This document shows positions 1 to 7,574 of a stretch of DNA of 64,000 nt, in pieces. The stretch's first letter is position 1, and every line of letters starts with the position of its first letter. The DNA comes from Pseudomonas guariconensis (GTDB lineage: Bacteria > Pseudomonadota > Gammaproteobacteria > Pseudomonadales > Pseudomonadaceae), in assembly GCF_900102675.1 (NCBI RefSeq), contig NZ_FMYX01000011.1, forward strand, positions 62,001-126,000. Direction: 5' to 3'. The notes under the pieces were generated by a model. The model did not search any database. It saw only the letters and a program-made list of their open reading frames with translations, and was not told where the DNA came from. Made by a program: the position numbers and the translations under genes.

Positions 1-28
1 GCCCAACCCGACTTATCAAGGAACTATC

Positions 29-766
29 ATGTCCCAAGTCAACATGCGCGATATGCTGAAGGCCGGTGTGCACTTCGGCCACCAGACCCGTTACTGGAAC
101 CCGAAAATGGGCAAGTTCATTTTCGGCGCGCGTAACAAGATCCACATCATCAACCTGGAAAAAACCCTGCCGATGTTCAACGACGCTCTGTCGTTCGTAG
201 AGCGCCTGGCCCAGGGCAAGAACAAGATCCTGTTCGTCGGCACCAAGCGTTCCGCTGGCAAGATCGTCGCCGAGCAAGCTGCTCGTTGCGGTTCGCCATA
301 CGTTGACCACCGCTGGTTGGGCGGCATGCTGACCAACTACAAGACCATCCGCGCTTCGATCAAGCGTCTGCGCGACCTGGAAACCCAGGCCGAAGACGGC
401 ACTTTCGCCAAGCTGACCAAGAAAGAAGCCCTGATGCGCTCCCGCGACCTGGAAAAGCTGGATCGCAGCCTGGGCGGCATCAAGGACATGGGCGGTCTGC
501 CTGACGCACTGTTCGTCATCGACGTTGATCACGAGCGCATCGCGATCACCGAAGCCAACAAGCTGGGCATCCCGGTCATCGGCGTTGTCGATACCAACAG
601 CAGCCCTGAAGGTGTTGATTACATCATCCCAGGTAACGATGACGCCATCCGCGCCATCGAGCTGTACATGACTTCGATGGCTGACGCCGTCATCCGTGGC
701 CGCAACAACGTTGCTGGCGGCACCGAAGTCTACGCTGAAGAAGCGGCGGCACCAGCTGCCGAGTAA
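29..766 (+). CDS. rpsB: 30S ribosomal protein S2
   Basis: Small-subunit ribosomal protein S2, 245 aa, a normal family length. The N-terminal S2 signature (KAGVHFGHQTRYWNPKM, about residues 11-27) and the central DPDALFVIDV-like strand (LPDALFVIDVDHE) are intact. The C-terminus is Ala/Glu-rich (EEAAAPAAE), as in pseudomonad S2. An AAGGAA Shine-Dalgarno lies a few bases before the ATG. It heads the rpsB-tsf-pyrH-frr cluster; only 28 bases of leader are in the window, so any autoregulatory leader is cut off. A strong terminator-like hairpin separates it from tsf. Confidence 0.99.
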   Translation: MSQVNMRDMLKAGVHFGHQTRYWNPKMGKFIFGARNKIHIINLEKTLPMFNDALSFVERLAQGKNKILFVGTKRSAGKIVAEQAARCGSPYVDHRWLGGMLTNYKTIRASIKRLRDLETQAEDGTFAKLTKKEALMRSRDLEKLDRSLGGIKDMGGLPDALFVIDVDHERIAITEANKLGIPVIGVVDTNSSPEGVDYIIPGNDDAIRAIELYMTSMADAVIRGRNNVAGGTEVYAEEAAAPAAE

Positions 767-790
767 TTGACGCCTGCGTCTACTTGGCAC

Positions 791-819
791 GCAAAAAGGG
801 GGCTTGGCCCCCTTTTTGC
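791..819 (+). terminator. rpsB-tsf intergenic hairpin
   Basis: A near-perfect 13-bp stem (GCAAAAAGGGGGC paired with GCCCCCTTTTTGC) closes on a 3-base loop, and its 3' arm ends in five T. This is a textbook intrinsic terminator or attenuator. It fits partial termination after rpsB with read-through into tsf, giving different amounts of S2 and EF-Ts. Confidence 0.85.
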
Positions 820-950
820 CACCTGAAATCCTCCTGTCAGCATCCCGTCGCATCCTGTAGTGCGCTGACATCAAGACAGTGGATTTCCAGAATTGAACGC
901 CCGTGATGAGCGGGTGGAATGGTTGAAAAACTTTCCAAGAGGATTTTGAA

Positions 951-1814
951 ATGGCAGCAATTACTGCAGCGCTGGTAAAAGAACTGCGTGAGCGTACTGG
1001 CGAAGGCATGATGGATTGCAAGAAGGCCCTGGAAAAGGCCGGCGGCGACATCGAGAAAGCCATTGATGACATGCGCGCTTCGGGCGCCATCAAGGCTGCC
1101 AAGAAGGCTGGTAACGTTGCCGCTGAAGGCGCTATCGCCGTCAAGACCGACGGCAAATCCGCCGTCCTGCTGGAAGTGAACTCGCAGACCGACTTCCTGG
1201 CTCTGCAAGACGACTTCAAGAACTTCGTTGCTGAAAGCATCGAAGAAGCCTTCGCCCAGAAGCTGACCGACGCAGCCCCGCTGATCGCCTCGCGCGAAGC
1301 CGCTCGTGAAGCCCTGGTCGCCAAGTGCGGCGAGAACGTCAACATCCGTCGCCTGGCGCGCGTTGAAGGTGACGTTGTCGGTGCTTACCTGCACGGCAAC
1401 AAGATCGGTGCCGCTGTCGTCCTGAAAGGCGGCGACGTCGAGCTGGCCAAGAACATCGCCATGCACGTTGCAGCTTCGAACCCAGAGTTCCTGCTGCCGT
1501 CGGAAGTCTCGGCCGAAGCCATCGAGCGCGAGAAGGGCGTCTTCCTGCAGCTGAACGCTGACAAGATCGCTGGCAAGCCAGAAAACATCGTCGAGAACAT
1601 GATCAAAGGTCGTATCTCGAAGTTCCTGGCCGAAGCCTCGCTGGTCGAGCAGGCGTTCGTCATGAACCCGGAAGTCAAAGTCGGCGAGCTGGCCAAGAAG
1701 GCCGGTGCTGAAATCGTTTCCTTCACCTACTTCAAGGTCGGCGAAGGCATCGAGAAGCCTGTCGACAACTTCGCTGAAGAAGTTGCCGCCCAGGTAGCTG
1801 CCGCCAAGCAGTAA
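951..1814 (+). CDS. tsf: Elongation factor Ts
   Basis: Nucleotide exchange factor for EF-Tu, 287 aa. The N-terminal UBA-like module is clear (ALVKELRERTGEGMMDCKKAL, split here as LRERTGEGMM and DCKKAL, residues about 7-27). The EF-Tu-contacting TDF motif follows (NSQTDFLAL, about residue 80). An AGAGGA ribosome site precedes the ATG. The gene follows rpsB as in nearly all bacteria and is followed by its own hairpin. Confidence 0.99.
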   Translation: MAAITAALVKELRERTGEGMMDCKKALEKAGGDIEKAIDDMRASGAIKAAKKAGNVAAEGAIAVKTDGKSAVLLEVNSQTDFLALQDDFKNFVAESIEEAFAQKLTDAAPLIASREAAREALVAKCGENVNIRRLARVEGDVVGAYLHGNKIGAAVVLKGGDVELAKNIAMHVAASNPEFLLPSEVSAEAIEREKGVFLQLNADKIAGKPENIVENMIKGRISKFLAEASLVEQAFVMNPEVKVGELAKKAGAEIVSFTYFKVGEGIEKPVDNFAEEVAAQVAAAKQ

Positions 1815-1834
1815 GACGGACTCGTCTGTCGCCC

Positions 1835-1870
1835 CAAAGAGGCTGCCCGCTCACGCGCGCAGCCTCTTTG
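1835..1870 (+). terminator. tsf terminator hairpin
   Basis: A 12-bp perfect stem (CAAAGAGGCTGC with GCAGCCTCTTTG) follows the tsf stop by about 20 bases. The T-tract is short, so termination may be partial. A second hairpin (GGAGCC with GGCTCC, 1878-1904) lies just downstream in the pyrH leader. Confidence 0.7.
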
Positions 1871-1994
1871 TCAAACCGGAGCCGGGTTTATCCGGCCAGG
1901 CTCCGCTGGCGCTGAAGCAGTGCCACGCTACAGTTAGCAGGCTGTTACCCAGCCCGCGCAGAATTTACTTAAGACGCCGCAGGAGAGACTCGCA

Positions 1995-2738
1995 ATGGCC
2001 CAGCAGGTGAGTGGTCGCCAACCTCGCTATAAACGCATTTTGCTCAAACTTAGCGGCGAGGCCCTGATGGGCTCGGAAGAATTCGGGATCGACCCGAAAG
2101 TACTTGATCGCATGGCCCTGGAAGTCGGTCAGCTGGTCGGTATCGGTGTCCAGGTCGGCCTGGTGATCGGTGGGGGCAACCTGTTCCGCGGCGCAGCGCT
2201 CAGCGCAGCCGGCATGGACCGCGTCACCGGTGACCACATGGGGATGCTGGCGACCGTGATGAACGCCCTGGCCATGCGCGACGCGCTGGAGCGCTCGAAC
2301 ATCCCGGCCTTGGTCATGTCCGCCATTTCCATGGTCGGTGTCACCGATCATTACGACCGTCGCAAAGCTATTCGTCACCTCAACTCCGGGGATGTGGTAA
2401 TTTTCTCCGCCGGTACCGGCAACCCGTTCTTCACCACCGACTCCGCAGCCTGCCTGCGTGCCATCGAAATCGATGCTGATGTGGTGCTGAAGGCGACCAA
2501 GGTCGATGGTGTCTACACTGCCGATCCATTCAAGGACCCGCACGCCGAGAAGTTCGATCACCTGACCTACGATGAGGTCCTGGATCGCAAGCTCGGTGTC
2601 ATGGACCTGACCGCAATCTGCCTGTGCCGCGACCACAAGATGCCATTGCGGGTATTCAACATGAACAAGCCTGGCGCCCTGCTGAACATCGTGGTGGGTG
2701 GCGCTGAAGGTACTCTGATCGAGGAAGGCGAAGCATGA
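1995..2738 (+). CDS. pyrH: UMP kinase
   Basis: Phosphorylates UMP to UDP with ATP in pyrimidine synthesis; bacterial hexameric amino-acid-kinase fold. 247 aa, full length. The nucleotide-binding N-terminus (KRILLKLSGEALMG, residues about 13-26), the glycine loop (VIGGGNLFRG) and the ATP-site segment (TKVDGVYTADP) are present. The ATG follows an AGGAGA site. The stop overlaps the frr start by ATGA, implying translational coupling. Confidence 0.99.
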   Translation: MAQQVSGRQPRYKRILLKLSGEALMGSEEFGIDPKVLDRMALEVGQLVGIGVQVGLVIGGGNLFRGAALSAAGMDRVTGDHMGMLATVMNALAMRDALERSNIPALVMSAISMVGVTDHYDRRKAIRHLNSGDVVIFSAGTGNPFFTTDSAACLRAIEIDADVVLKATKVDGVYTADPFKDPHAEKFDHLTYDEVLDRKLGVMDLTAICLCRDHKMPLRVFNMNKPGALLNIVVGGAEGTLIEEGEA

Positions 2739-3292
2739 TCAACGACATCAAGAAAGACGCTCAGGAGCGCATGGGCAAGTCCATCGAGGCCCTGGGCCGC
2801 AACCTGGCGGCGATCCGCACCGGTCGCGCCCACCCGAGCATCCTGGATAGCGTCAAGGTGCCGGCCTGGGGTAGCGAGATGCCGCTGAACCAGGTGGCTG
2901 CTATCACCGTCGAGGACGCCCGTACCCTGAAGATCGTGGCCCACGACAAGAACCTCAGCGCCGCCATCGAGAAGGCCATCCTGACTTCCGACCTGGGCCT
3001 GAACCCGTCGAGCGCTGGCACCACCATTCGTGTGCCGATGCCAGCCCTGACCGAGGAAACCCGTAAGGGTTACACCAAACAGGCCCGTGGCGTTGCCGAA
3101 GATGCCAAGGTTTCGGTGCGTAACGTGCGTCGCGATGCCCTGGCCGATCTCAAGAAGCTGGCCAAGGACAAGGAAATCAGCGAAGACGAAGAGCGTCGCG
3201 CCGCCGACGAGCTGCAGAAGCTGACCGACAAATTCATCGCTGAAGTCGACAAGGCTCTGGAAATCAAGGAGAAGGACCTGATGGCCGTTTGA
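2735..3292 (+). CDS. frr: Ribosome recycling factor
   Basis: RRF splits post-termination ribosomes together with EF-G. 185 aa, the family's standard length. The three-helix-bundle features are visible: NLAAIRTGRAHPS near residues 23-35, and the C-terminal KKLAKDKEISEDEERRAADELQKL helix, seen here in parts. It starts inside the pyrH stop codon and is followed 17 bases later by uppS. Confidence 0.99.
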   Translation: MINDIKKDAQERMGKSIEALGRNLAAIRTGRAHPSILDSVKVPAWGSEMPLNQVAAITVEDARTLKIVAHDKNLSAAIEKAILTSDLGLNPSSAGTTIRVPMPALTEETRKGYTKQARGVAEDAKVSVRNVRRDALADLKKLAKDKEISEDEERRAADELQKLTDKFIAEVDKALEIKEKDLMAV

Positions 3293-3309
3293 GGCCAGGG
3301 GTTTCTCTC

Positions 3310-4065
3310 ATGGAAAAGACCAAGTCAGCGGCATCGCCTTCGGTGCCGCGTCACGTCGCGATCATCATGGATGGCAACAATCGCTGGGCGAAGCGACGCC
3401 TGCTGCCCGGCGTCGCCGGGCACAAGGCTGGCGTGGATGCCGTGCGTGCGGTGATCGAAGTCTGTGCCGAGGCCGGGGTCGAGGTGCTGACCTTGTTCGC
3501 TTTCTCCAGTGAGAACTGGCAGCGTCCGGCCGATGAAGTCGGTGCGCTGATGGAGCTGTTCTTCACGGCCCTGCGCCGTGAAGCCAAGCGCCTCAACGAG
3601 AACAAGATCAGTTTGCGGATCATTGGCGATCGTTCGCGCTTCCATCCTGAGTTGCAGGCTGCAATGCGCGAAGCCGAGGCCCTGACCGCCGGCAATGACC
3701 GCTTCATCCTGCAGGTCGCCGCCAACTACGGCGGCCAGTGGGACATCGCCCAGGCTGCGCAGCGCCTGGCGCGTGAAGTCCAGGCGGGCCATCTGCGCCC
3801 CGAGGACATCACGCCCGATCTGCTGCAGACGTGCCTGGCCACCGGTGATCTGCCGCTACCCGACTTGTGCATCCGCACCGGGGGCGAGCATCGCATCAGC
3901 AACTTCCTGCTGTGGCAGCTGGCTTATGCCGAGCTGTACTTCTCCGACCTGTACTGGCCGGACTTCAAACACGAGGCCATGCGCAACGCCCTGGCCGATT
4001 TCGCTTCGCGCCAGCGCCGCTTCGGTAAGACCAGCGAGCAGGTCGAGGCTGGAGCTCGTGCTTAA
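3310..4065 (+). CDS. uppS: Undecaprenyl pyrophosphate synthase
   Basis: Cis-prenyltransferase that makes the C55 lipid carrier for peptidoglycan and O-antigen. 251 aa from the chosen ATG; an in-frame ATG 21 bases upstream overlaps frr and is less likely. The catalytic Asp lies in AIIMDGNNRWAKRR (Asp about 21). The pyrophosphate-binding CIRTGGEHRISNFLLWQ motif is near residue 187. It ends in an overlap with cdsA. The product feeds the envelope genes downstream. Confidence 0.98.
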   Translation: MEKTKSAASPSVPRHVAIIMDGNNRWAKRRLLPGVAGHKAGVDAVRAVIEVCAEAGVEVLTLFAFSSENWQRPADEVGALMELFFTALRREAKRLNENKISLRIIGDRSRFHPELQAAMREAEALTAGNDRFILQVAANYGGQWDIAQAAQRLAREVQAGHLRPEDITPDLLQTCLATGDLPLPDLCIRTGGEHRISNFLLWQLAYAELYFSDLYWPDFKHEAMRNALADFASRQRRFGKTSEQVEAGARA

Positions 4066-4880
4066 TGCTTAAACAACGCATCATTACCGCGCTGATCCTG
4101 CTGCCGATCGCGCTGGGTGGTTTCTTCCTGCTCAACGGTGGGGAGTTCGCCTTGTTCATCGGCCTGGTGGTGACCATTGGCGCCTGGGAGTGGGCGCGGC
4201 TGGCAGGGCTGGTGGCCCAACCGCTGCGCCTGGCTTATGCCGCTGTGGTGGCCGGGGCGTTGATGCTGCTCTATCTGATGCCGGATCTCGCACCCTGGGT
4301 CTTGGGGGCGTCGGTGATCTGGTGGGCGCTGGCCACCTGGCTGGTCCTTACCTATCCTCGTACCAGCGACTTGTGGGCCAGTGCCGCCTGTCGCCTGCTG
4401 ATCGGGCTGCTGGTGTTGTTGCCGGCCTGGCAGGGGTTGGTGCTGCTCAAACATTGGCAGCTGGGCAACTGGCTGATCCTGGCGGTGATGGTTCTGGTCT
4501 GGGCGGCTGATATCGGGGCCTACTTCGCCGGGCGTGCTTTCGGCAAGCGCAAGCTGGCGCCGCAGGTCAGTCCGGGCAAGAGCTGGGAAGGTGTCTATGG
4601 CGGTATGACCGTCAGCCTGCTGATCGCCCTTGCAGTGGGGCTGGTTCGCGACTGGAGCTTCGGGCAAGTACTGCTTGGGCTGCTGGGCGCCGTCGTCGTG
4701 GTGATGTCTTCGGTGATCGGTGATCTGACCGAGAGCATGTTCAAGCGCCGCGAAGGCATCAAGGACAGCAGCAACCTGCTGCCGGGGCACGGTGGCGTGC
4801 TTGATCGCATCGATAGCCTGACCGCGGCGATCCCCATGTTCGCCGTGCTGCTCTGGGCGGCCGAATGGGGTGTCATGTGA
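4065..4880 (+). CDS. cdsA: Phosphatidate cytidylyltransferase
   Basis: Makes CDP-diacylglycerol from phosphatidate and CTP, the branch point for all phospholipids. 271 aa, integral inner-membrane protein with about eight hydrophobic segments starting at ITALILLPIALGG. The C-terminal CDP-alcohol signature is intact (SVIGDLTESMFKRREGIKDS, then LLPGHGGVLDRIDS). It shares one base with uppS and overlaps the dxr GTG start by GTGA. Confidence 0.98.
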   Translation: MLKQRIITALILLPIALGGFFLLNGGEFALFIGLVVTIGAWEWARLAGLVAQPLRLAYAAVVAGALMLLYLMPDLAPWVLGASVIWWALATWLVLTYPRTSDLWASAACRLLIGLLVLLPAWQGLVLLKHWQLGNWLILAVMVLVWAADIGAYFAGRAFGKRKLAPQVSPGKSWEGVYGGMTVSLLIALAVGLVRDWSFGQVLLGLLGAVVVVMSSVIGDLTESMFKRREGIKDSSNLLPGHGGVLDRIDSLTAAIPMFAVLLWAAEWGVM

Positions 4881-6067
4881 GTCGTCCGCAACGTATCACA
4901 GTGCTGGGAGCCACCGGGTCGATCGGTCTCAGTACACTGGATGTCATCGCGCGTCATCCTCAGCGTTACCAGGTATTCGCCCTGAGCGGCTACTCCCGTC
5001 TCGATGAGCTGCTAGCTCTTTGTGTGCGGCATCGCCCGGCCTATGCGGTGGTGCCCAGCGCTGATGCTGCTGCGCGCCTGCGTGATGGTCTGAGCGCTGC
5101 CGGTTGCCCCACCGAAGTGTTGGAAGGGGAGGCGGGTCTTTGTCAGGTCGCCTGTGCATCTGAAGTGGATGCCGTGATGGCGGCCATCGTCGGCGCTGCG
5201 GGCCTGCGCCCGACCCTGGCTGCCGTGGAGGCGGGCAAGAAGGTATTGCTGGCCAACAAGGAAGCGCTGGTGATGTCCGGTGCGCTGTTCATGGATGCGG
5301 TGCGGCGCAGCGGCGCCGTGCTATTGCCGATTGACAGCGAGCACAATGCGATCTTTCAGTGCCTGCCGACCGACCATGGACGGGGCCTGGCCCAAGTGGG
5401 CGTGCGTCGTATCCTGCTGACCGCCTCGGGCGGGCCGTTCCGCGAAACGCCGGTCGCCGCGCTGGCGGATGTCACTCCCGAGCAGGCCTGCGCCCATCCC
5501 AACTGGTCCATGGGGCGCAAGATCTCTGTCGACTCGGCGAGCATGATGAACAAAGGGCTGGAACTCATCGAAGCCTGCTGGTTGTTCGATGCAGCTCCGG
5601 CCAAAGTGGAAGTGGTGGTCCATCCACAGAGCGTCATCCACTCCCTGGTGGATTACGTCGATGGTTCGGTGCTTGCCCAGCTGGGCAATCCGGACATGCG
5701 TACGCCGATCGCCAATGCCCTGGCTTGGCCTGAACGTATCGATTCCGGTGTCGCGCCGTTGGATCTGTTCGCGATCGCCCGTCTGGACTTCCAGGCCCCC
5801 GACGAACAGCGCTTCCCCTGCCTGCGTCTGGCGCGTCAGGCTGCCGAGGCCGGCAACAGTGCCCCTGCCGTGCTCAATGCCGCCAACGAAGTGGCTGTGG
5901 AGGCATTTCTCCAGCGGCGTATCCGCTTCCCCGAGATCGCGGGTATGATCGAACAGGTGCTTGACCAGGAGCCGGTGGTGGCGCTGCCAACGCTGGATGC
6001 GGTATTCGCCGCCGACCAGCGGGCCCGGGAGCTTTCCCGGGAATGGTTGAGGCGCCACGGTTACTGA
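4877..6067 (+). CDS. dxr: 1-deoxy-D-xylulose 5-phosphate reductoisomerase
   Basis: Second enzyme of the MEP isoprenoid pathway, converting DXP to MEP with NADPH. 396 aa from a GTG start that overlaps the cdsA stop; an ATG 12 bases upstream is possible but leaves a non-conserved tail. The NADPH fold LGATGSIGLSTLDV is at residues about 9-22. NKEALV, the metal-binding DSEHNAIFQ and the flexible-loop HPNWSMG with KISVDSASMMNKGLE are all present. IspD and IspF of the same pathway also lie in this window (25.3 and 29.2 kb). Confidence 0.98.
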   Translation: MSRPQRITVLGATGSIGLSTLDVIARHPQRYQVFALSGYSRLDELLALCVRHRPAYAVVPSADAAARLRDGLSAAGCPTEVLEGEAGLCQVACASEVDAVMAAIVGAAGLRPTLAAVEAGKKVLLANKEALVMSGALFMDAVRRSGAVLLPIDSEHNAIFQCLPTDHGRGLAQVGVRRILLTASGGPFRETPVAALADVTPEQACAHPNWSMGRKISVDSASMMNKGLELIEACWLFDAAPAKVEVVVHPQSVIHSLVDYVDGSVLAQLGNPDMRTPIANALAWPERIDSGVAPLDLFAIARLDFQAPDEQRFPCLRLARQAAEAGNSAPAVLNAANEVAVEAFLQRRIRFPEIAGMIEQVLDQEPVVALPTLDAVFAADQRARELSREWLRRHGY

Positions 6068-6072
6068 TGCTG

Positions 6073-6103
6073 GTGGCCTGCATGCTCACGCCTTGCAGGC
6101 CAC
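6073..6103 (+). repeat. dxr-rseP intergenic hairpin
   Basis: A perfect 10-bp stem (GTGGCCTGCA with TGCAGGCCAC) with an 11-base loop. No T-tract follows, so it is more likely an RNA-processing or stability element than an intrinsic terminator. Confidence 0.55.
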
Positions 6104-6142
6104 GAGTTCCAGGGATGGGCTGAACGTCATTCGGAGATGGTT

Positions 6143-7495
6143 ATGACAGCGCTCTACATGATAATCGGCACCCTGGTAGCCCTGGGTGTATTGGTCACTT
6201 TCCATGAATTCGGCCATTTCTGGGTCGCCCGGCGCTGCGGCGTCAAGGTGTTGCGGTTCTCCGTAGGTTTCGGTACGCCGCTGGTGCGCTGGCACGACCG
6301 CCATGGCACCGAGTTCGTGGTGGCGGCGATTCCCCTGGGTGGTTACGTCAAGATGCTCGATGAGCGTGAGGGAGAGGTACCCCCTGCGCTGCTTGGTCAA
6401 TCCTTCAACCGCAAGCCGGTTGGCCAGCGCATCGCTATCGTCGCGGCGGGCCCCATCGCCAACTTCCTCCTGGCGATCCTGTTCTTCTGGGTCGTGGCGC
6501 TGCTCGGAACCCAGCAAGTCCGTCCGGTCATCGGTGCGGTGGAGTCGGGCAGCCTGGCGGCTTCCGCTGGGCTGGTCGCGGGCCAGGAAGTGGTGTCGAT
6601 CGACGGCAAGCCGACCAACGGCTGGTCAGCCGTCAATTTGCAGTTGGTGCGCCGCCTTGGTGAGACCGGCACCTTGCGGGTCGGCGTGCGCGATGAAGGC
6701 GCTACCCTCGAGCGTCAGCATGAAATCAATCTCGATCACTGGCTCAAGGGCGTCGACGAGCCGGACCCGATCCAGTCCCTTGGCCTGCGCCCCTGGCGTC
6801 CAGCCATCCCTCCCGTTCTCGCCGAGATCGACCCCAAGGGGCCTGCGGCTGCGGCCGGGCTCAAGACCGGCGACACGTTGCTTGCGCTGGACGGAGTTGC
6901 TCTGGCGGACTGGCAGCAGGTCGTGGACAGCGTTCGCGCACGTCCCGAGGCCAAGGTGCAGTTGCGCGTCGAGCGTGATGGTGCACAGCTGGAGGTCCCG
7001 GTAACCCTTGCGCGGCGCGGGGAAGGGCAGGCCTCTGGGGGTTACCTCGGGGCTGGCGTCAAGGGAGTCGAATGGCCTGCCGAAATGCTGCGCGAAGTGA
7101 GCTTCGGGCCGTTGGAGGCGGTGGGCGAGAGCCTCTCTCGCACCTGGAGCATGAGCGTCCTGACCCTTGAATCGCTGAAGAAAATGCTGTTCGGGGAGCT
7201 CTCGGTAAAAAACTTGAGCGGACCGATAACCATTGCTAAAGTGGCGGGCGCTTCAGCCCAGTCGGGCGTGGGGGATTTCCTGAATTTCCTGGCCTACCTG
7301 AGCATAAGCCTGGGGGTTCTTAACCTGCTGCCCATTCCAGTACTGGATGGGGGGCATTTGCTGTTTTACCTGATCGAGCTGGCGCGCGGTCGTCCGCTCT
7401 CGGATCGGGTGCAAGGTTGGGGGGTCCAGATCGGTATCAGTTTGGTCATCGGGGTGATGTTGCTCGCCCTGATCAACGATCTGGGTCGACTATAA
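6143..7495 (+). CDS. rseP: Site-2 zinc metalloprotease RseP
   Basis: Inner-membrane intramembrane protease that cuts anti-sigma-E (MucA in pseudomonads) after the first cleavage by DegS/AlgW. 450 aa. The zinc motif HEFGH (in VTFHEFGHFWVARR) lies in the first membrane segment. Two PDZ domains span about 115-300. The C-terminal LDGGH motif (LLPIPVLDGGHLLFYL) supplies the third metal ligand. An ATG 6 bases upstream directly abuts the CGGAG ribosome site, so the second ATG (spacing 6) is preferred. It precedes bamA, matching its role in envelope-stress control. Confidence 0.97.
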   Translation: MTALYMIIGTLVALGVLVTFHEFGHFWVARRCGVKVLRFSVGFGTPLVRWHDRHGTEFVVAAIPLGGYVKMLDEREGEVPPALLGQSFNRKPVGQRIAIVAAGPIANFLLAILFFWVVALLGTQQVRPVIGAVESGSLAASAGLVAGQEVVSIDGKPTNGWSAVNLQLVRRLGETGTLRVGVRDEGATLERQHEINLDHWLKGVDEPDPIQSLGLRPWRPAIPPVLAEIDPKGPAAAAGLKTGDTLLALDGVALADWQQVVDSVRARPEAKVQLRVERDGAQLEVPVTLARRGEGQASGGYLGAGVKGVEWPAEMLREVSFGPLEAVGESLSRTWSMSVLTLESLKKMLFGELSVKNLSGPITIAKVAGASAQSGVGDFLNFLAYLSISLGVLNLLPIPVLDGGHLLFYLIELARGRPLSDRVQGWGVQIGISLVIGVMLLALINDLGRL

Positions 7496-7518
7496 AAAGC
7501 TTCGCTCAATTGCGAACG

Positions 7519-7548
7519 AACCTGCCGCCTTATCGCGGCGGGTTGTTT
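7519..7548 (+). terminator. Hairpin between rseP and bamA
   Basis: AACCTGCCGC pairs with GCGGCGGGTT (one G-T wobble) and is followed by a mixed T-rich run (GTTTATT). It probably gives partial termination before bamA. Confidence 0.55.
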
Positions 7549-7574
7549 ATTGCCAGTTGGAATAAAAGGACTTC

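Noticed and set aside
1878..1904. Hairpin in the pyrH leader as a riboswitch
   Set aside because: Only a small stem with no resemblance to a known aptamer; reported only as a structure.
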